Assembly: GCA_029779645.1 (NCBI GenBank)
Contig: JAKPAC010000012.1
Location: 210,295-274,294 of the forward strand
Length of the DNA stretch: 64,000 nt
Reading direction: 5' to 3'
Origin: Actinomycetes bacterium
Lineage (GTDB): Bacteria > Actinomycetota > Actinomycetes > Actinomycetales > Microbacteriaceae
In this document: positions 45,708-53,404 of the stretch, one piece after another
How positions within the stretch are numbered: position 1 is the stretch's first letter
Layout of the letters: the number at the start of each line of letters is the position of its first letter
Program-made: the position numbers and the translations under genes
Notes under the pieces: model-generated
The model's database searches: none
What the model saw: the letters and a program-made list of their open reading frames with translations, nothing else
What the model was told of the DNA's origin: nothing

Positions 45708-46688
45708 ATGATGCGTGCCCTCTTGATCGAAAGCCAGGGCTCTGCCGCCCGGCTCGCCGAGCTGCCGGACGAGTCCTCGCTGAGCGGGGAGGTGCAGCTC
45801 GACGTGCTGTACTCGAGCTACAACTACAAGGACGGGCTCGCGCTCAGCGGCGGCCCGATCGTGCGCACCTGGCCGCTCGTGCTGGGCATCGACCTGGTGG
45901 GGCGCGTCACGGAGTCGAATGACCCGGCCTGGCGCGTGGGCGACGTGGTCGTGCTCAACGGCGACGGCCTCGGCGAGACCCGCAACGGCGGCTTCGCGAC
46001 GCGCGCCCGCGTGCGCCCGGACGCGCTCATCCACCTGCCAGACGGGATCACGCCCCTCCAGGCCGCCGCGATCGGCACGGCCGGCTTCACGGCGATGATC
46101 GCGGTGCTCAAGCTCGCCGATGCCAGGGTGCGGCCGGACGACGGCGAGGTGCTCGTCACGGGCGCCGCGGGCGGCGTCGGATCTGTGGCGGTGTCGCTGC
46201 TCGCGAAGCGCGGCTACCGGGTCGTCGCGTCGACGGGGCGCGTGGCGGAGGAAGGCGAGTACCTGCGCGCCCTGGGGGCGGCGCGCCTGATCGACCGCGC
46301 CGAGCTCTCGGATGCCGTCGGCAGGCCGCTGCAGTCGACGCGATGGGCGGGCGCGGTCGACGTGGTCGGCAGCACGACGCTCGCGAACGTGCTCGCGCAG
46401 ACGCAGTACGGCGGCACCGTCGTCGCCTGCGGCCTGGCCCAGGGCGGCGACCTGCCCACCACTGTGATGCCGTTCATCCTGCGCGACGTCACGCTCAGCG
46501 GCGCGAACTCGGTGGATGCGCCGCGCGCGCTGCGAGAGCGGGCCTGGCACGCGCTCGCGAGCGAGCTCGACCTGGCGCACCTCGACGCGATGACGACCAC
46601 GATCGGACTCAGCGAGGCGATCCCCTACGCGGCCGAGATCCTCGCCGGTCGGGTGCGCGGCCGCACGGTCGTCGACGTGAACCGGTAG
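45708..46688 (+). CDS. YhdH/AcuI-type NADPH quinone/acrylyl-CoA oxidoreductase
   Basis: A 326-residue zinc-independent medium-chain dehydrogenase. It has SSYNYKDGLALSG, the YhdH/YhfP hallmark, GIDLVGRV, GTAGFTAM and the Rossmann motif VTGAAGGVGSVAVSLL. Family members reduce acrylyl-CoA or small quinones/enones. A start two codons in (second ATG) is possible. Confidence 0.9.
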   Translation: MMRALLIESQGSAARLAELPDESSLSGEVQLDVLYSSYNYKDGLALSGGPIVRTWPLVLGIDLVGRVTESNDPAWRVGDVVVLNGDGLGETRNGGFATRARVRPDALIHLPDGITPLQAAAIGTAGFTAMIAVLKLADARVRPDDGEVLVTGAAGGVGSVAVSLLAKRGYRVVASTGRVAEEGEYLRALGAARLIDRAELSDAVGRPLQSTRWAGAVDVVGSTTLANVLAQTQYGGTVVACGLAQGGDLPTTVMPFILRDVTLSGANSVDAPRALRERAWHALASELDLAHLDAMTTTIGLSEAIPYAAEILAGRVRGRTVVDVNR

Positions 46689-46925
46689 GCAGCCGGGCCG
46701 GCGCTGCGTCCGCGGGGTGCTGGCGGCGAGCCGCGGGGTACCCGCGCGGCGTCGGCGGGGTGCCGGCGCCGCGTCGACGAGAGACACCACGGCGTCACGC
46801 TGCCGGGCTTGCGACTTCTCCTCCACAGCGCGTCGCGAAACGGGCGCTCCCCAGCCTTCGAACTGCCCGCCGATCTGGGTCTTTTCCACGCCGTGAATGT
46901 CGGTGGCTCACGGTTGAATGAAGCC

Positions 46926-48689
46926 ATGGATCACACCGCTGCAGCAGTCGCCGAGCGACCAGGCGCCAGACCGTGCGGCCACGAGCACGAGGGGGATGCA
47001 GGTGCTCGCGACGAGCACAATGCGCGCAATCGCGACGAGGGCGATGCACGTACTCGCGACGAAGCTGCATGGGCAGAGCCCACCGAGATCGTCGACCTCG
47101 CTGCGCTGCTTTCCGGGCTGGATGCCGCGATCGCTGGCGCCTCGCGGCAGGTGCTCGAGGCAGAGCTGGTCGCTGCGGCGAGCGATCGTGAGCTGCTCGC
47201 GGCGCTGACCGTCGCGGCCCGCCTGCAGCGGCGAGTCGAAGGGCTGATCACCGAGCTCGTCGGCGCGACCGACGCACGCTCGACGCGCTCGCCGAACGCG
47301 GCGGGCATCGCGGCGAGTGTCGGATGCCGGAACGTCAGCGATCTGCTTCGCCTGGTGACGCTCGCCTCCCCGCAGGCAGTCGCGGCGACGTTGAAGGTCG
47401 CACGCACGGTGCGGCGCCCGGTCGGCTTCGCGTCGGGCGAATTCCTCCCGCCAGAGCTGCCGGCCCTCCGGGGTGCGCTGCTCGACGGCGCGATCGGCAT
47501 CGATGGGGTCTCGGCGGTGCTCGGACCACTGCGCGACCTCGAGATCGCAGTCGGCGCGGCGGTGATGCGCACAGCCGAGCGACACCTCGCCGCGGCGGCG
47601 CGCGGCGTGTGCTGCCCGGCCGGTGCTGTCACCACCGCCACCGCCACCGAGACGTTCGATGGCGACCGCGGGTGCGCCGCCGAAGACTGCGCCGGTGAGC
47701 CGTCGTCGCCCTTGGGCGTGCGCGAGCTGAGAGCACTGGCGCAAGACCTCGTGTTCCACCTCGACCCGGACGGGGCCGAACCGCAAGACTCCCGGGCGCT
47801 GCGAGGTCGTGGCATCACCTTCGGCGCTCCTCGCGACGGGCTCGTGCCGTTCTCGGGCAGGGCGCTGGTCGAGGTCGCCGCCCAGTTCCAGCGCATCTGC
47901 GACGCGATGCGCAATCCCAAGCTCGATGGCCCGCGCTTGCATCCGGCCGGTGATGCCCGCGACGGCACGAGCGATACCCACAGCACAAGCGATACCAACG
48001 GCGCAAGCGATACCGACGGCGCGAGCGATACCAGCGATACGAGCGAGAGCGGCGGCACCCGTGAGCTGGCCCGAGACCTGACCGACTTCCGCACGCGTGC
48101 ACAGAAGCAGCACGACGTGCTCGCGACAATCCTGACGATTGCGGCCCGCAGCGGCGAGCTGCCCACCATCGGTGGCGCCACCCCAACCCTCGTCGTCTCG
48201 GTCACGGCTGACGACCTGGCTTCGGGGCGTGGATTCGCGATCGCCGACGGCATCGACGAGCCGCTCTCCATCCACGCCGCCCGCCACATCGGCTGCGCTT
48301 CTGTGATTGAGCGAGTCGGCATCGAGCACGGCCGCATCCACAGCCTGAGCATCCACGGCCGAGTCTTCGACCACTGGCAGCGCAAGGCCATCGTGCTGAG
48401 AGACGGCGCCTGCGTGATCCCCGGGTGTGGCGTGCCCGCGGGGTGGTGCGAGATCCACCACGTCACCGAACACGCCAAGGGCGGGCCGACGCACACCGCC
48501 AACGGGGTGCTGCTGTGCTGGTGGCACCACCGCGCGCTCGGCACGATCGAAGGGTGGGAGGTCCGCATGCGCGACGGCGCGCCCGAGGCACGACCGCCCA
48601 CCTGGCACGACGCCCACCGCCGGTGGCGGCCCGTCGGCGCGTCACGCCCGCACCCGCCACCCGGCCGAACGATGCCACAGCGACCGTGA
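46926..48689 (+). CDS. DUF222 / HNH endonuclease family protein
   Basis: A 587-residue product. The N-terminal about 45 residues are charged repeats (GARDEHNARNRDEGDARTRDE). A helical DUF222 region follows. Near residues 340-380 a low-complexity stretch repeats SDT-x-x-A/T (TSDTNGASDTDGASDTSD). The C-terminal HNH motif is CVIPGCGVPAGWCEIHHVTEH followed by NGVLLCWWHH. These proteins are multicopy in actinobacteria (13E12 repeat family) and may be self-spreading; nuclease activity is inferred from HNH only. It is the last host gene before the integrated elements. Confidence 0.88.
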   Translation: MDHTAAAVAERPGARPCGHEHEGDAGARDEHNARNRDEGDARTRDEAAWAEPTEIVDLAALLSGLDAAIAGASRQVLEAELVAAASDRELLAALTVAARLQRRVEGLITELVGATDARSTRSPNAAGIAASVGCRNVSDLLRLVTLASPQAVAATLKVARTVRRPVGFASGEFLPPELPALRGALLDGAIGIDGVSAVLGPLRDLEIAVGAAVMRTAERHLAAAARGVCCPAGAVTTATATETFDGDRGCAAEDCAGEPSSPLGVRELRALAQDLVFHLDPDGAEPQDSRALRGRGITFGAPRDGLVPFSGRALVEVAAQFQRICDAMRNPKLDGPRLHPAGDARDGTSDTHSTSDTNGASDTDGASDTSDTSESGGTRELARDLTDFRTRAQKQHDVLATILTIAARSGELPTIGGATPTLVVSVTADDLASGRGFAIADGIDEPLSIHAARHIGCASVIERVGIEHGRIHSLSIHGRVFDHWQRKAIVLRDGACVIPGCGVPAGWCEIHHVTEHAKGGPTHTANGVLLCWWHHRALGTIEGWEVRMRDGAPEARPPTWHDAHRRWRPVGASRPHPPPGRTMPQRP

Positions 48690-48751
48690 AACGGCATGGG
48701 GATTGCGCGCGAGCGACAGTGAAGCAGCATGGAGTTTACGCGCGGGCAACA
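48686..48751 (+). repeat. 33-bp imperfect tandem duplication at the end of the DUF222 gene
   Basis: Two copies of a 33-nt unit beginning GTGAA(A/G)C(G/A)GCATGG start at 48686 and 48719. The first copy contains the TGA stop of the DUF222 gene, so the second lies just outside the coding region and would extend the protein by 11 codons per unit if the stop were read through. Confidence 0.6.
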
Positions 48752-48775
48752 CTCTCTCACGCGGCCAGGGAATGC

Positions 48776-48802
48776 AAAAACCCCGGCTGAACCGGGGTTT
48801 TT
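48776..48802. terminator. Original tRNA terminator, now at the left end of element 1
   Basis: An 11-bp stem (48776-48786 with 48792-48802), A-rich on one side and T-rich on the other, directly downstream (minus strand) of the tRNA 3' end copy at 48807. It works in both directions. Confidence 0.8.
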
Positions 48803-48806
48803 ATCT

Positions 48807-48832
48807 GTGCGCGATACTGGGATCGAACCAGT
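48807..48832 (-). other. att copy 1: displaced tRNA 3' end
   Basis: Read on the minus strand, this is ACTGG TTCGATC CCAGT (T-arm) plus ATCGCGC-A, the acceptor 3' strand and discriminator of a tRNA. The 5' acceptor strand GCGCGAT is not found within tRNA distance, so it is not a complete tRNA. The 21-bp core (48807-48827) recurs at 57012-57032 and 63975-63995. It marks the left junction between chromosome and element 1. Confidence 0.85.
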
Positions 48833-48847
48833 ACACAGCGGGTTCCC

Positions 48848-48981
48848 GCGCTCCCCCGGAACGACGCCGCGAAACACCCCGTTGCCGCTCTATGACTGGG
48901 ATCGCGGGGTGTCGGTGCTAGAGTCAGTGGTGGACAGTATCGGACACGAGTAGCCATGTCTTAGGGCACGCTCGGGGCACG
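48848..48981 (+). promoter_or_regulatory. Left arm repeats of element 1 (integrase arm-site candidates)
   Basis: A 14-bp block at 48848-48861 and a 20-bp block at 48962-48981 are repeated exactly at the right end of the element (56963-56976 and 56944-56963). The latter block holds GGGGCACG-type units, with a third at 48989-48995 just before the integrase start. Their placement on both sides of the cores suggests integrase arm-binding sites. Confidence 0.6.
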
Positions 48982-48997
48982 ACGTTAGGGGCACGGC

Positions 48998-50209
48998 ATG
49001 GCGACGAAGCGGAAGGCGACGCGGCGCGAGTGGGGGAAGGTGCGCACGCTGCCGAGCGGTCGCCTGCAAGCGAGCTACGTCGGCCCGGACGGCGAGCGCT
49101 ACCCGGCGCCGATGACGTTCGACAACGCGACCGACGCGCGGGCGTGGCTCGCCGACGTGCGCGGGGAGATAGCGCGGGGCGCGTGGGCGTCGCCGAGCGA
49201 GAAGGCCGAGATCCGCGCCGAGCAGGGCCGCACGCTCGGGGAGTACGCCGCGACGTGGCTCGCCGAGCGGACGAACGCCCGAGGCGATCATCTGCGCCCG
49301 CGCACCGTGGACGAGTACAAGCGCCTACTGCGTCGCCCGAATGCCGCGAAGCCGGAAGACAAGGGCGGCCCGCTCGCCGATCTTCTCGACGTCCCGCTCG
49401 CGAAGCTCTCCCCCGCGAAGGTGCGGTCGTGGCGAACGGCGCAACTCGACACGGGCAAGAAGACGCAGACGAGCCGCGCCTACGGCTTGCTCAACGCGAT
49501 CATGACGACGGCGGCGACCGACCTCACGGGGATCACGAACCCGTGCATCGTGAAGGGCGGCCAGTCGACGCACACCGGGCGCAAGGTCGTGCCGCCCACC
49601 GACGCCGAGCTCGAGACGATCCTGGCGACGATCACGCCCCGCTATCGGGCTCTCGTCGTGGTCGCCGCTATCGGCGGCCTTCGGTACGGCGAAGCGACCG
49701 CGCTGCGCGCCCGCGACGTCGTCGTCGAGAAGGCCGAAGACGGCGCGGTCGCGGCGGTGCGCCTCGAGGTCGGCCGCGGCGTCGTGCGCACCGCGGAAGG
49801 GATCGTGCCCGGCGAGACGAAGAGCGCCGCGGGCGTGCGTCGCGTCGGCATCTTCGGCGACGATGCCGTGCTGGTCGCCGATCACGTCGCCGGCCGGGTC
49901 GAGGGCACGAAGCGCGTCATCGGCGAGGCGCTTCTCTTCCCCGCGCGCGACGGCCTCGGCTTCCTCGCGCAGTCGGCGTTCTGGAAGCATTGGAACCCGG
50001 CCCGGACGGCCGCCTGCCGCGAGGACATGCCCTTCCACGCGCTGCGCCACTACGCCGGCACGAGGTACGCGCAAGCGGGCGCGACGCCGAAGGAGACAAT
50101 GGCGCGGCTCGGGCACTCGTCGATGGGCGCCGCGATCCGCTATCAGCACTCGGGGAACCGCGACGACGAGCTCGCGGCCCGCATGTCGCGACGGTCGACG
50201 ACGGCGTAG
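48998..50209 (+). CDS. int: Tyrosine recombinase/integrase of element 1
   Basis: A 403-residue site-specific recombinase. The N-terminal arm-binding region (residues about 10-65) contains SYVGPDGERYPAP, then a SAM-like core-binding domain. The catalytic domain has Arg 229 in GLRYGE, HALRH at 347-351, LGHSS with His 373 and the nucleophile Tyr 382 in RYQH. All key residues are present. It is related to the integrase of element 2, and both lie just right of a tRNA-derived core. A G-rich ggggcacggc precedes the ATG; no clear Shine-Dalgarno sequence. Confidence 0.93.
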   Translation: MATKRKATRREWGKVRTLPSGRLQASYVGPDGERYPAPMTFDNATDARAWLADVRGEIARGAWASPSEKAEIRAEQGRTLGEYAATWLAERTNARGDHLRPRTVDEYKRLLRRPNAAKPEDKGGPLADLLDVPLAKLSPAKVRSWRTAQLDTGKKTQTSRAYGLLNAIMTTAATDLTGITNPCIVKGGQSTHTGRKVVPPTDAELETILATITPRYRALVVVAAIGGLRYGEATALRARDVVVEKAEDGAVAAVRLEVGRGVVRTAEGIVPGETKSAAGVRRVGIFGDDAVLVADHVAGRVEGTKRVIGEALLFPARDGLGFLAQSAFWKHWNPARTAACREDMPFHALRHYAGTRYAQAGATPKETMARLGHSSMGAAIRYQHSGNRDDELAARMSRRSTTA

Positions 50210-50219
50210 GCACGAGAAA

Positions 50220-50247
50220 GGGCCGGGGATCGAGACCTCCCCGGCCC
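50220..50247. terminator. Bidirectional terminator between integrase and the leftward operon
   Basis: A 9-bp GC-rich stem (50220-50228 with 50239-50247) between the convergent integrase (stop 50209) and the last gene of the minus-strand operon (stop 50302). Confidence 0.8.
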
Positions 50248-50301
50248 TCGACGCCGAAGCGTCTCATCGCGGCGCGAAAGGATCGCCGCGGGTCTATCGG
50301 C

Positions 50302-50700
50302 CTACGTGTGCCCGAGCCGGCCGCCGTCGCGCACCCATGCGGCGTATCGAGTGCCGCCGAGCGGGACGATGTTCGTCGCGAAGACGTTCGGCATAGTCAC
50401 CGCGCCGTTGACGAAGAGCTCGCCGCCGATCGACACGTTCCCGGCCATGTACGACGCGACGTAGGCGGCGACCGTTGAGTCGATCTGATATTGGATCTGC
50501 GCGTTCGTCCAGCGCGTCGCGTTGTACGCGTCGAGTTGCGCCTGGATATTCGACACGAGCGCCGCGAGCTTCGCGACCGTGTTCCCGAGCGCTTCCCCCG
50601 ACGGCGCTTCGAGCGTCCGAAGTCGGCGCTCGTAGTCATCGAGAGTGTCGATCAGGAAGCCGAGCTCGCTCGGGATGCTGCCGGGATACTGCCTAGGCAT
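50302..50700 (-). CDS. Phage lower-tail/tail-fibre-like small protein
   Basis: A 132-residue product. The N-terminus (SELGFLIDTLDDYERRLRTLEAPSGEAL) and NIQAQLDAYNATRWT recall the opening coiled coil of minor tail proteins of actinobacteriophages. The second half, NVSIGGELFVNGAVTMPN, has the repeating beta pattern of tail-fibre shafts and ends in a short tip-like segment. I know this only by resemblance. It is the last gene of the element 1 operon and overlaps the preceding 37-residue ORF by 8 nt. Confidence 0.6.
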   Translation of the reverse strand: MPRQYPGSIPSELGFLIDTLDDYERRLRTLEAPSGEALGNTVAKLAALVSNIQAQLDAYNATRWTNAQIQYQIDSTVAAYVASYMAGNVSIGGELFVNGAVTMPNVFATNIVPLGGTRYAAWVRDGGRLGHT

Positions 50701-50806
50701 CGTCGCCCGCCTCGTCCTCGGCGACCGCCGCGCGGAGGCTTGCGACGATCCCTTCGAGCGAGGTCGCGATCGCGTCGAGGTCGGCCTGCAGCGTCCCGTC
50801 GCTCAC
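50693..50806 (-). CDS. 37-residue acidic protein
   Basis: Starts at GTG 50806, which overlaps the stop of the preceding gene (GTGA), and ends inside the start of the tail-like gene. It is a single amphipathic helix (LQADLDAIATSLEGIVASLR) with an acidic tail. Supported only by the coupling on both sides. Confidence 0.5.
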   Translation of the reverse strand: MSDGTLQADLDAIATSLEGIVASLRAAVAEDEAGDDA

Positions 50807-51090
50807 TTCTCCACGCCCCGTTCGCGAAGTTCCCGCGCGGCGCGCCGGCCGCCGAGCATGTGCGCCCCGGCAATCTCGGATGCCGTGGCCGGTCGCCGGT
50901 CGGGTTCCGGCTTCTCGTCCTCCCGGTCGTCGAGCCCGCGGGCTCGGGCGAGAAGCGTCCGGGCGGCGACGCGGTCGCGTTCGCTCCACTCACCGCGGGA
51001 GAGAAGCCGCTCGGCGTCGCCCATGAGGTCGTCGTGGTCGGCGCCGATCCCGAGCCGGGCGGCGGCGCGCTTCGAGTTGTTGTCGGTCAT
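50803..51090 (-). CDS. Unknown 95-residue protein of element 1
   Basis: A charged helical protein (ARLGIGADHDDLMGDAERLLSRGEWSERDR). No family recognised. Coupled by 4-nt overlaps at both ends. Confidence 0.6.
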   Translation of the reverse strand: MTDNNSKRAAARLGIGADHDDLMGDAERLLSRGEWSERDRVAARTLLARARGLDDREDEKPEPDRRPATASEIAGAHMLGGRRAARELRERGVEK

Positions 51091-51299
51091 GATCGTGCCT
51101 TTCTGTCGGTGGGGGTCGCTACGATCCCGCGCTCGGCGAGAGCGTCGGTGAGGTCGAGTTCCGCGCGGAGGGCGCGCTGCCTCGCGGCGCCGAGCCCGGC
51201 GAGCGCGGAACGGAACTCGTCGTGCATCACGCGCACGTCGTCCTCGGCCGCGGCGAGGGCCGCGACGAGTTGGTCGAGGCTCGGAGTGCCGGCGCTCAT
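51087..51299 (-). CDS. Unknown 70-residue coiled-coil protein of element 1
   Basis: MSAGTPSLDQLVAALAAAED and a following heptad-rich helix suggest a small coiled coil. It overlaps its neighbours by 4 nt (ATGA) on both sides. Confidence 0.55.
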   Translation of the reverse strand: MSAGTPSLDQLVAALAAAEDDVRVMHDEFRSALAGLGAARQRALRAELDLTDALAERGIVATPTDRKARS

Positions 51300-51397
51300 C
51301 GGTCGCCCTCCCTTCGGAGTTCGGCGATCATCGCGTCGAGCTTCGCCTCGAGTCGTTCGATCGCCGCGAGTAGGCGGTTGATTTCGGTCTGTGTCAT
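51296..51397 (-). CDS. 33-residue leucine-zipper-like peptide
   Basis: MTQTEINRLLAAIERLEAKL is a near-perfect heptad pattern (L/I every 3-4 residues). AAAGGAA precedes the ATG as RBS, and the stop overlaps the next start by 4 nt. Small but well supported by signals. Confidence 0.5.
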   Translation of the reverse strand: MTQTEINRLLAAIERLEAKLDAMIAELRREGDR

Positions 51398-51411
51398 GGC
51401 CGTTCCTTTCG

Positions 51412-51885
51412 TCAGATGATGAGGTAGCCGCCGTGACCGGCGCGAAGGCGTCGTCGCGGCGTAGGCGTCTCGGGCGTGTGATCGGTCGCGGTCGGTGCTT
51501 CCGTCGCGGGAGACGGCGACGTGGCGCGTGCCGCGGCGGGTTTCGCGGTCGAGGTCATCCGCTGCATGTAGCGCTTGAACTCGCGGCGCTCGCGTCGGTT
51601 CGTCGGCGTCGCGGCCTCGATCTTGTCGAACTCGCGGTCGGCGGCGACGAGGGCGAGGACGTCGACCTTCGGGCCGGCGAGGTAGTCGGCGAGGCTCTTC
51701 GCGCCGAGCCGGTCGGCGACGAAGCGCTCGCGCCTCGCGACCTCGGCGTCGAGTTCCCGCCGACGCGCCTTCGGGAGCGCGGCGAGCGCGTTCGTGATCG
51801 CCTTGAGCGCTTCGGCCTCTTGCTCGGCGACGGCCGCCGCGACGGTCGGCTTCCGCGGCTTGCGGGGCTTCCTCTCGGGAGGCAT
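51412..51885 (-). CDS. Unknown 157-residue basic protein of element 1
   Basis: It begins with a Lys/Pro/Arg tract (PPERKPRKPRKPT), has a central helical domain and a Pro/Thr-rich C-terminus ending GHGGYLII. No family recognised. It starts directly after the stop of the preceding gene (51886). Confidence 0.6.
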   Translation of the reverse strand: MPPERKPRKPRKPTVAAAVAEQEAEALKAITNALAALPKARRRELDAEVARRERFVADRLGAKSLADYLAGPKVDVLALVAADREFDKIEAATPTNRRERREFKRYMQRMTSTAKPAAARATSPSPATEAPTATDHTPETPTPRRRLRAGHGGYLII

Positions 51886-52296
51886 CTACTCGTCCCCTTC
51901 CTCGTCGGACTCGGGCTTCAACGCGAGCCCGAGCAGTCGCACGCGCGCCGCCTCGGCCGCGATGATCGTTCGCAGGAGGGTGTTCGTCTCCCCGATCGTC
52001 TCGGCGGTCGCCAGCTTCACGTTCGCCGCGCGGATGACGGCGTCGTAGCGGTCTTCGACCTCGGCGCGAAGCGTCTCGACGTCCTGCACGCCGAGAAGCT
52101 CGTGGTAGCCGACGCGGGCGAGCTCCTTCGTCTCGACGAGCGACCGGCCGAGCTCGCGCGCGATCTGCCCCCACGGGTGGCCGGTGCGGCGAAGCGCGAT
52201 CGCGCGCAGCGCGTCCTCGACCATGCGTTCGGCGGCGATCTGTTCGCTCACGAGGGCGACCTCGGCGGCCTTCTTCGCCTTCTTCTTGTCGCTCAC
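51886..52296 (-). CDS. HTH-like protein of element 1
   Basis: A 136-residue product from GTG 52296 (overlapping the previous stop by 4 nt). It has a Lys-rich start (SDKKKAKKAAE), then RTGHPWGQIARELGRSLVETKELARV, a plausible helix-turn-helix, and a helical C-terminus with an acidic tail. It could be a small DNA-binding protein such as a terminase small subunit analogue, but I cannot show this. Confidence 0.55.
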   Translation of the reverse strand: MSDKKKAKKAAEVALVSEQIAAERMVEDALRAIALRRTGHPWGQIARELGRSLVETKELARVGYHELLGVQDVETLRAEVEDRYDAVIRAANVKLATAETIGETNTLLRTIIAAEAARVRLLGLALKPESDEEGDE

Positions 52297-52628
52297 CGCT
52301 TCACCGTCCGTTCGTACTCGCGACGCGCTGCCGCGATCGCCGCATGTGTGAGCGCCTTCAGGTCGGGCTCTTCTCCCGGCCCGCACACGACGAAGGCGTC
52401 GTCGTACTGGCCGACCGTGAGTTCTTCGACGTCCCACCAGCAGGGCTTCACGATGGGCACGCCGTCGTCGAGTCGCGGGTCGTCGTAGACGATGCGGCAC
52501 ACGGCCCAGCCGACGAGCGGGTACTCGCGCCGGGAGACGTCGGCCGTCTCTTCGTCCACGTTCGCGACGGTGACCGTCCAGCCGTGCGTCGCGACGGGGC
52601 GGACGTCGAGAGGTTCGTAGCGGGTCAC
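52293..52628 (-). CDS. Unknown 111-residue protein of element 1
   Basis: A mixed alpha/beta protein with many aromatic residues (GWTVTVANVD, KPCWWDVEEL). No family recognised. Overlaps both neighbours by 4 nt. Confidence 0.6.
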   Translation of the reverse strand: MTRYEPLDVRPVATHGWTVTVANVDEETADVSRREYPLVGWAVCRIVYDDPRLDDGVPIVKPCWWDVEELTVGQYDDAFVVCGPGEEPDLKALTHAAIAAARREYERTVKR

Positions 52629-53383
52629 TCGTCCTCACCGCCGATCGTGAACGCGACGTCGTCGGCGGCGGGCGTCTCGTCGACCGTGTCCTCACCGGGC
52701 ACCGGAACGACGACGTCGGGCTTCGACGCCGCGGCGCCACGAGCGGTGTCGAGGACGGCGCTAATCTCACCGATCGCGAGCGTCTGCCGGTCCACCGCCT
52801 CGGCGACGTACGCGGCGGCGCGAGCGCCGGCGACCGACGGGCGAAGCACGGGAAGTGCGTCGCCGAAGATCGAGTCGACGAGCCCGAGCATCCCGGCGTG
52901 CTCCTGCACGTCGACGAGAAGCTCCTGCAGACGTGCGTGAGCGGTCGCGATCTTGAGCATGTCGCTGTCGAGGTTGGCGACCGCCTCGGCCCGGAGCGCC
53001 GGCGCGTTGTGTCGCACGGCGTCAACGATCTTCGCGTGAGCCTTCCGCAGGGCCGCGTCGCGGCCGTTCATTTCGATGCGGGCGGCGTCGAGCTCGTCCT
53101 CGGCGGCCCGGAGCCGCTTCACGAGCTTGCGCGTGTCGACCGCGCCGCCGTCCTCGGCCGCCTCGGCGGCTTCGGTGTCGATCGCGGCCTTCACGCGCTC
53201 CACGGCGCCCGACGCGGCCCGGAGACGCGCCCCGGCTTCGGCGTGCTGCGCGGCCCGCGCCGCGAACTTCTCGACGGGCTCGGCGAGAGCCTTCACGTCG
53301 GTTCGGTGCGGCGCGGGGAGCGTGCACATGAGCGTGACGCCGATCGCCGAGTGGACGTTGTACGAAACGAGGTTGCTTTCCAT
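52625..53383 (-). CDS. Long coiled-coil protein of element 1
   Basis: The 252-residue product is nearly all helical with long Ala/Glu/Arg heptads in residues about 30-130, then a more compact region and a Pro/Asp-rich acidic C-terminus. No enzyme motif. AAAGG precedes the ATG. It follows the primase gene after 21 nt. Confidence 0.6.
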   Translation of the reverse strand: MESNLVSYNVHSAIGVTLMCTLPAPHRTDVKALAEPVEKFAARAAQHAEAGARLRAASGAVERVKAAIDTEAAEAAEDGGAVDTRKLVKRLRAAEDELDAARIEMNGRDAALRKAHAKIVDAVRHNAPALRAEAVANLDSDMLKIATAHARLQELLVDVQEHAGMLGLVDSIFGDALPVLRPSVAGARAAAYVAEAVDRQTLAIGEISAVLDTARGAAASKPDVVVPVPGEDTVDETPAADDVAFTIGGEDE

Positions 53384-53404
53384 GATCTGCCTTTCAGTGG
53401 TGGG

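Noticed and set aside
48800..48890. A complete tRNA at att copy 1
   Set aside because: The T-arm and 3' acceptor are present, but no D-arm, anticodon arm or matching 5' acceptor GCGCGAT occurs within tRNA distance.
51886..53025. A 379-codon version of the HTH-like gene of element 1
   Set aside because: The extra 240 codons are antisense-frame shadow of two coupled genes; the GTG at 52296 with its 4-nt overlap gives a normal protein.
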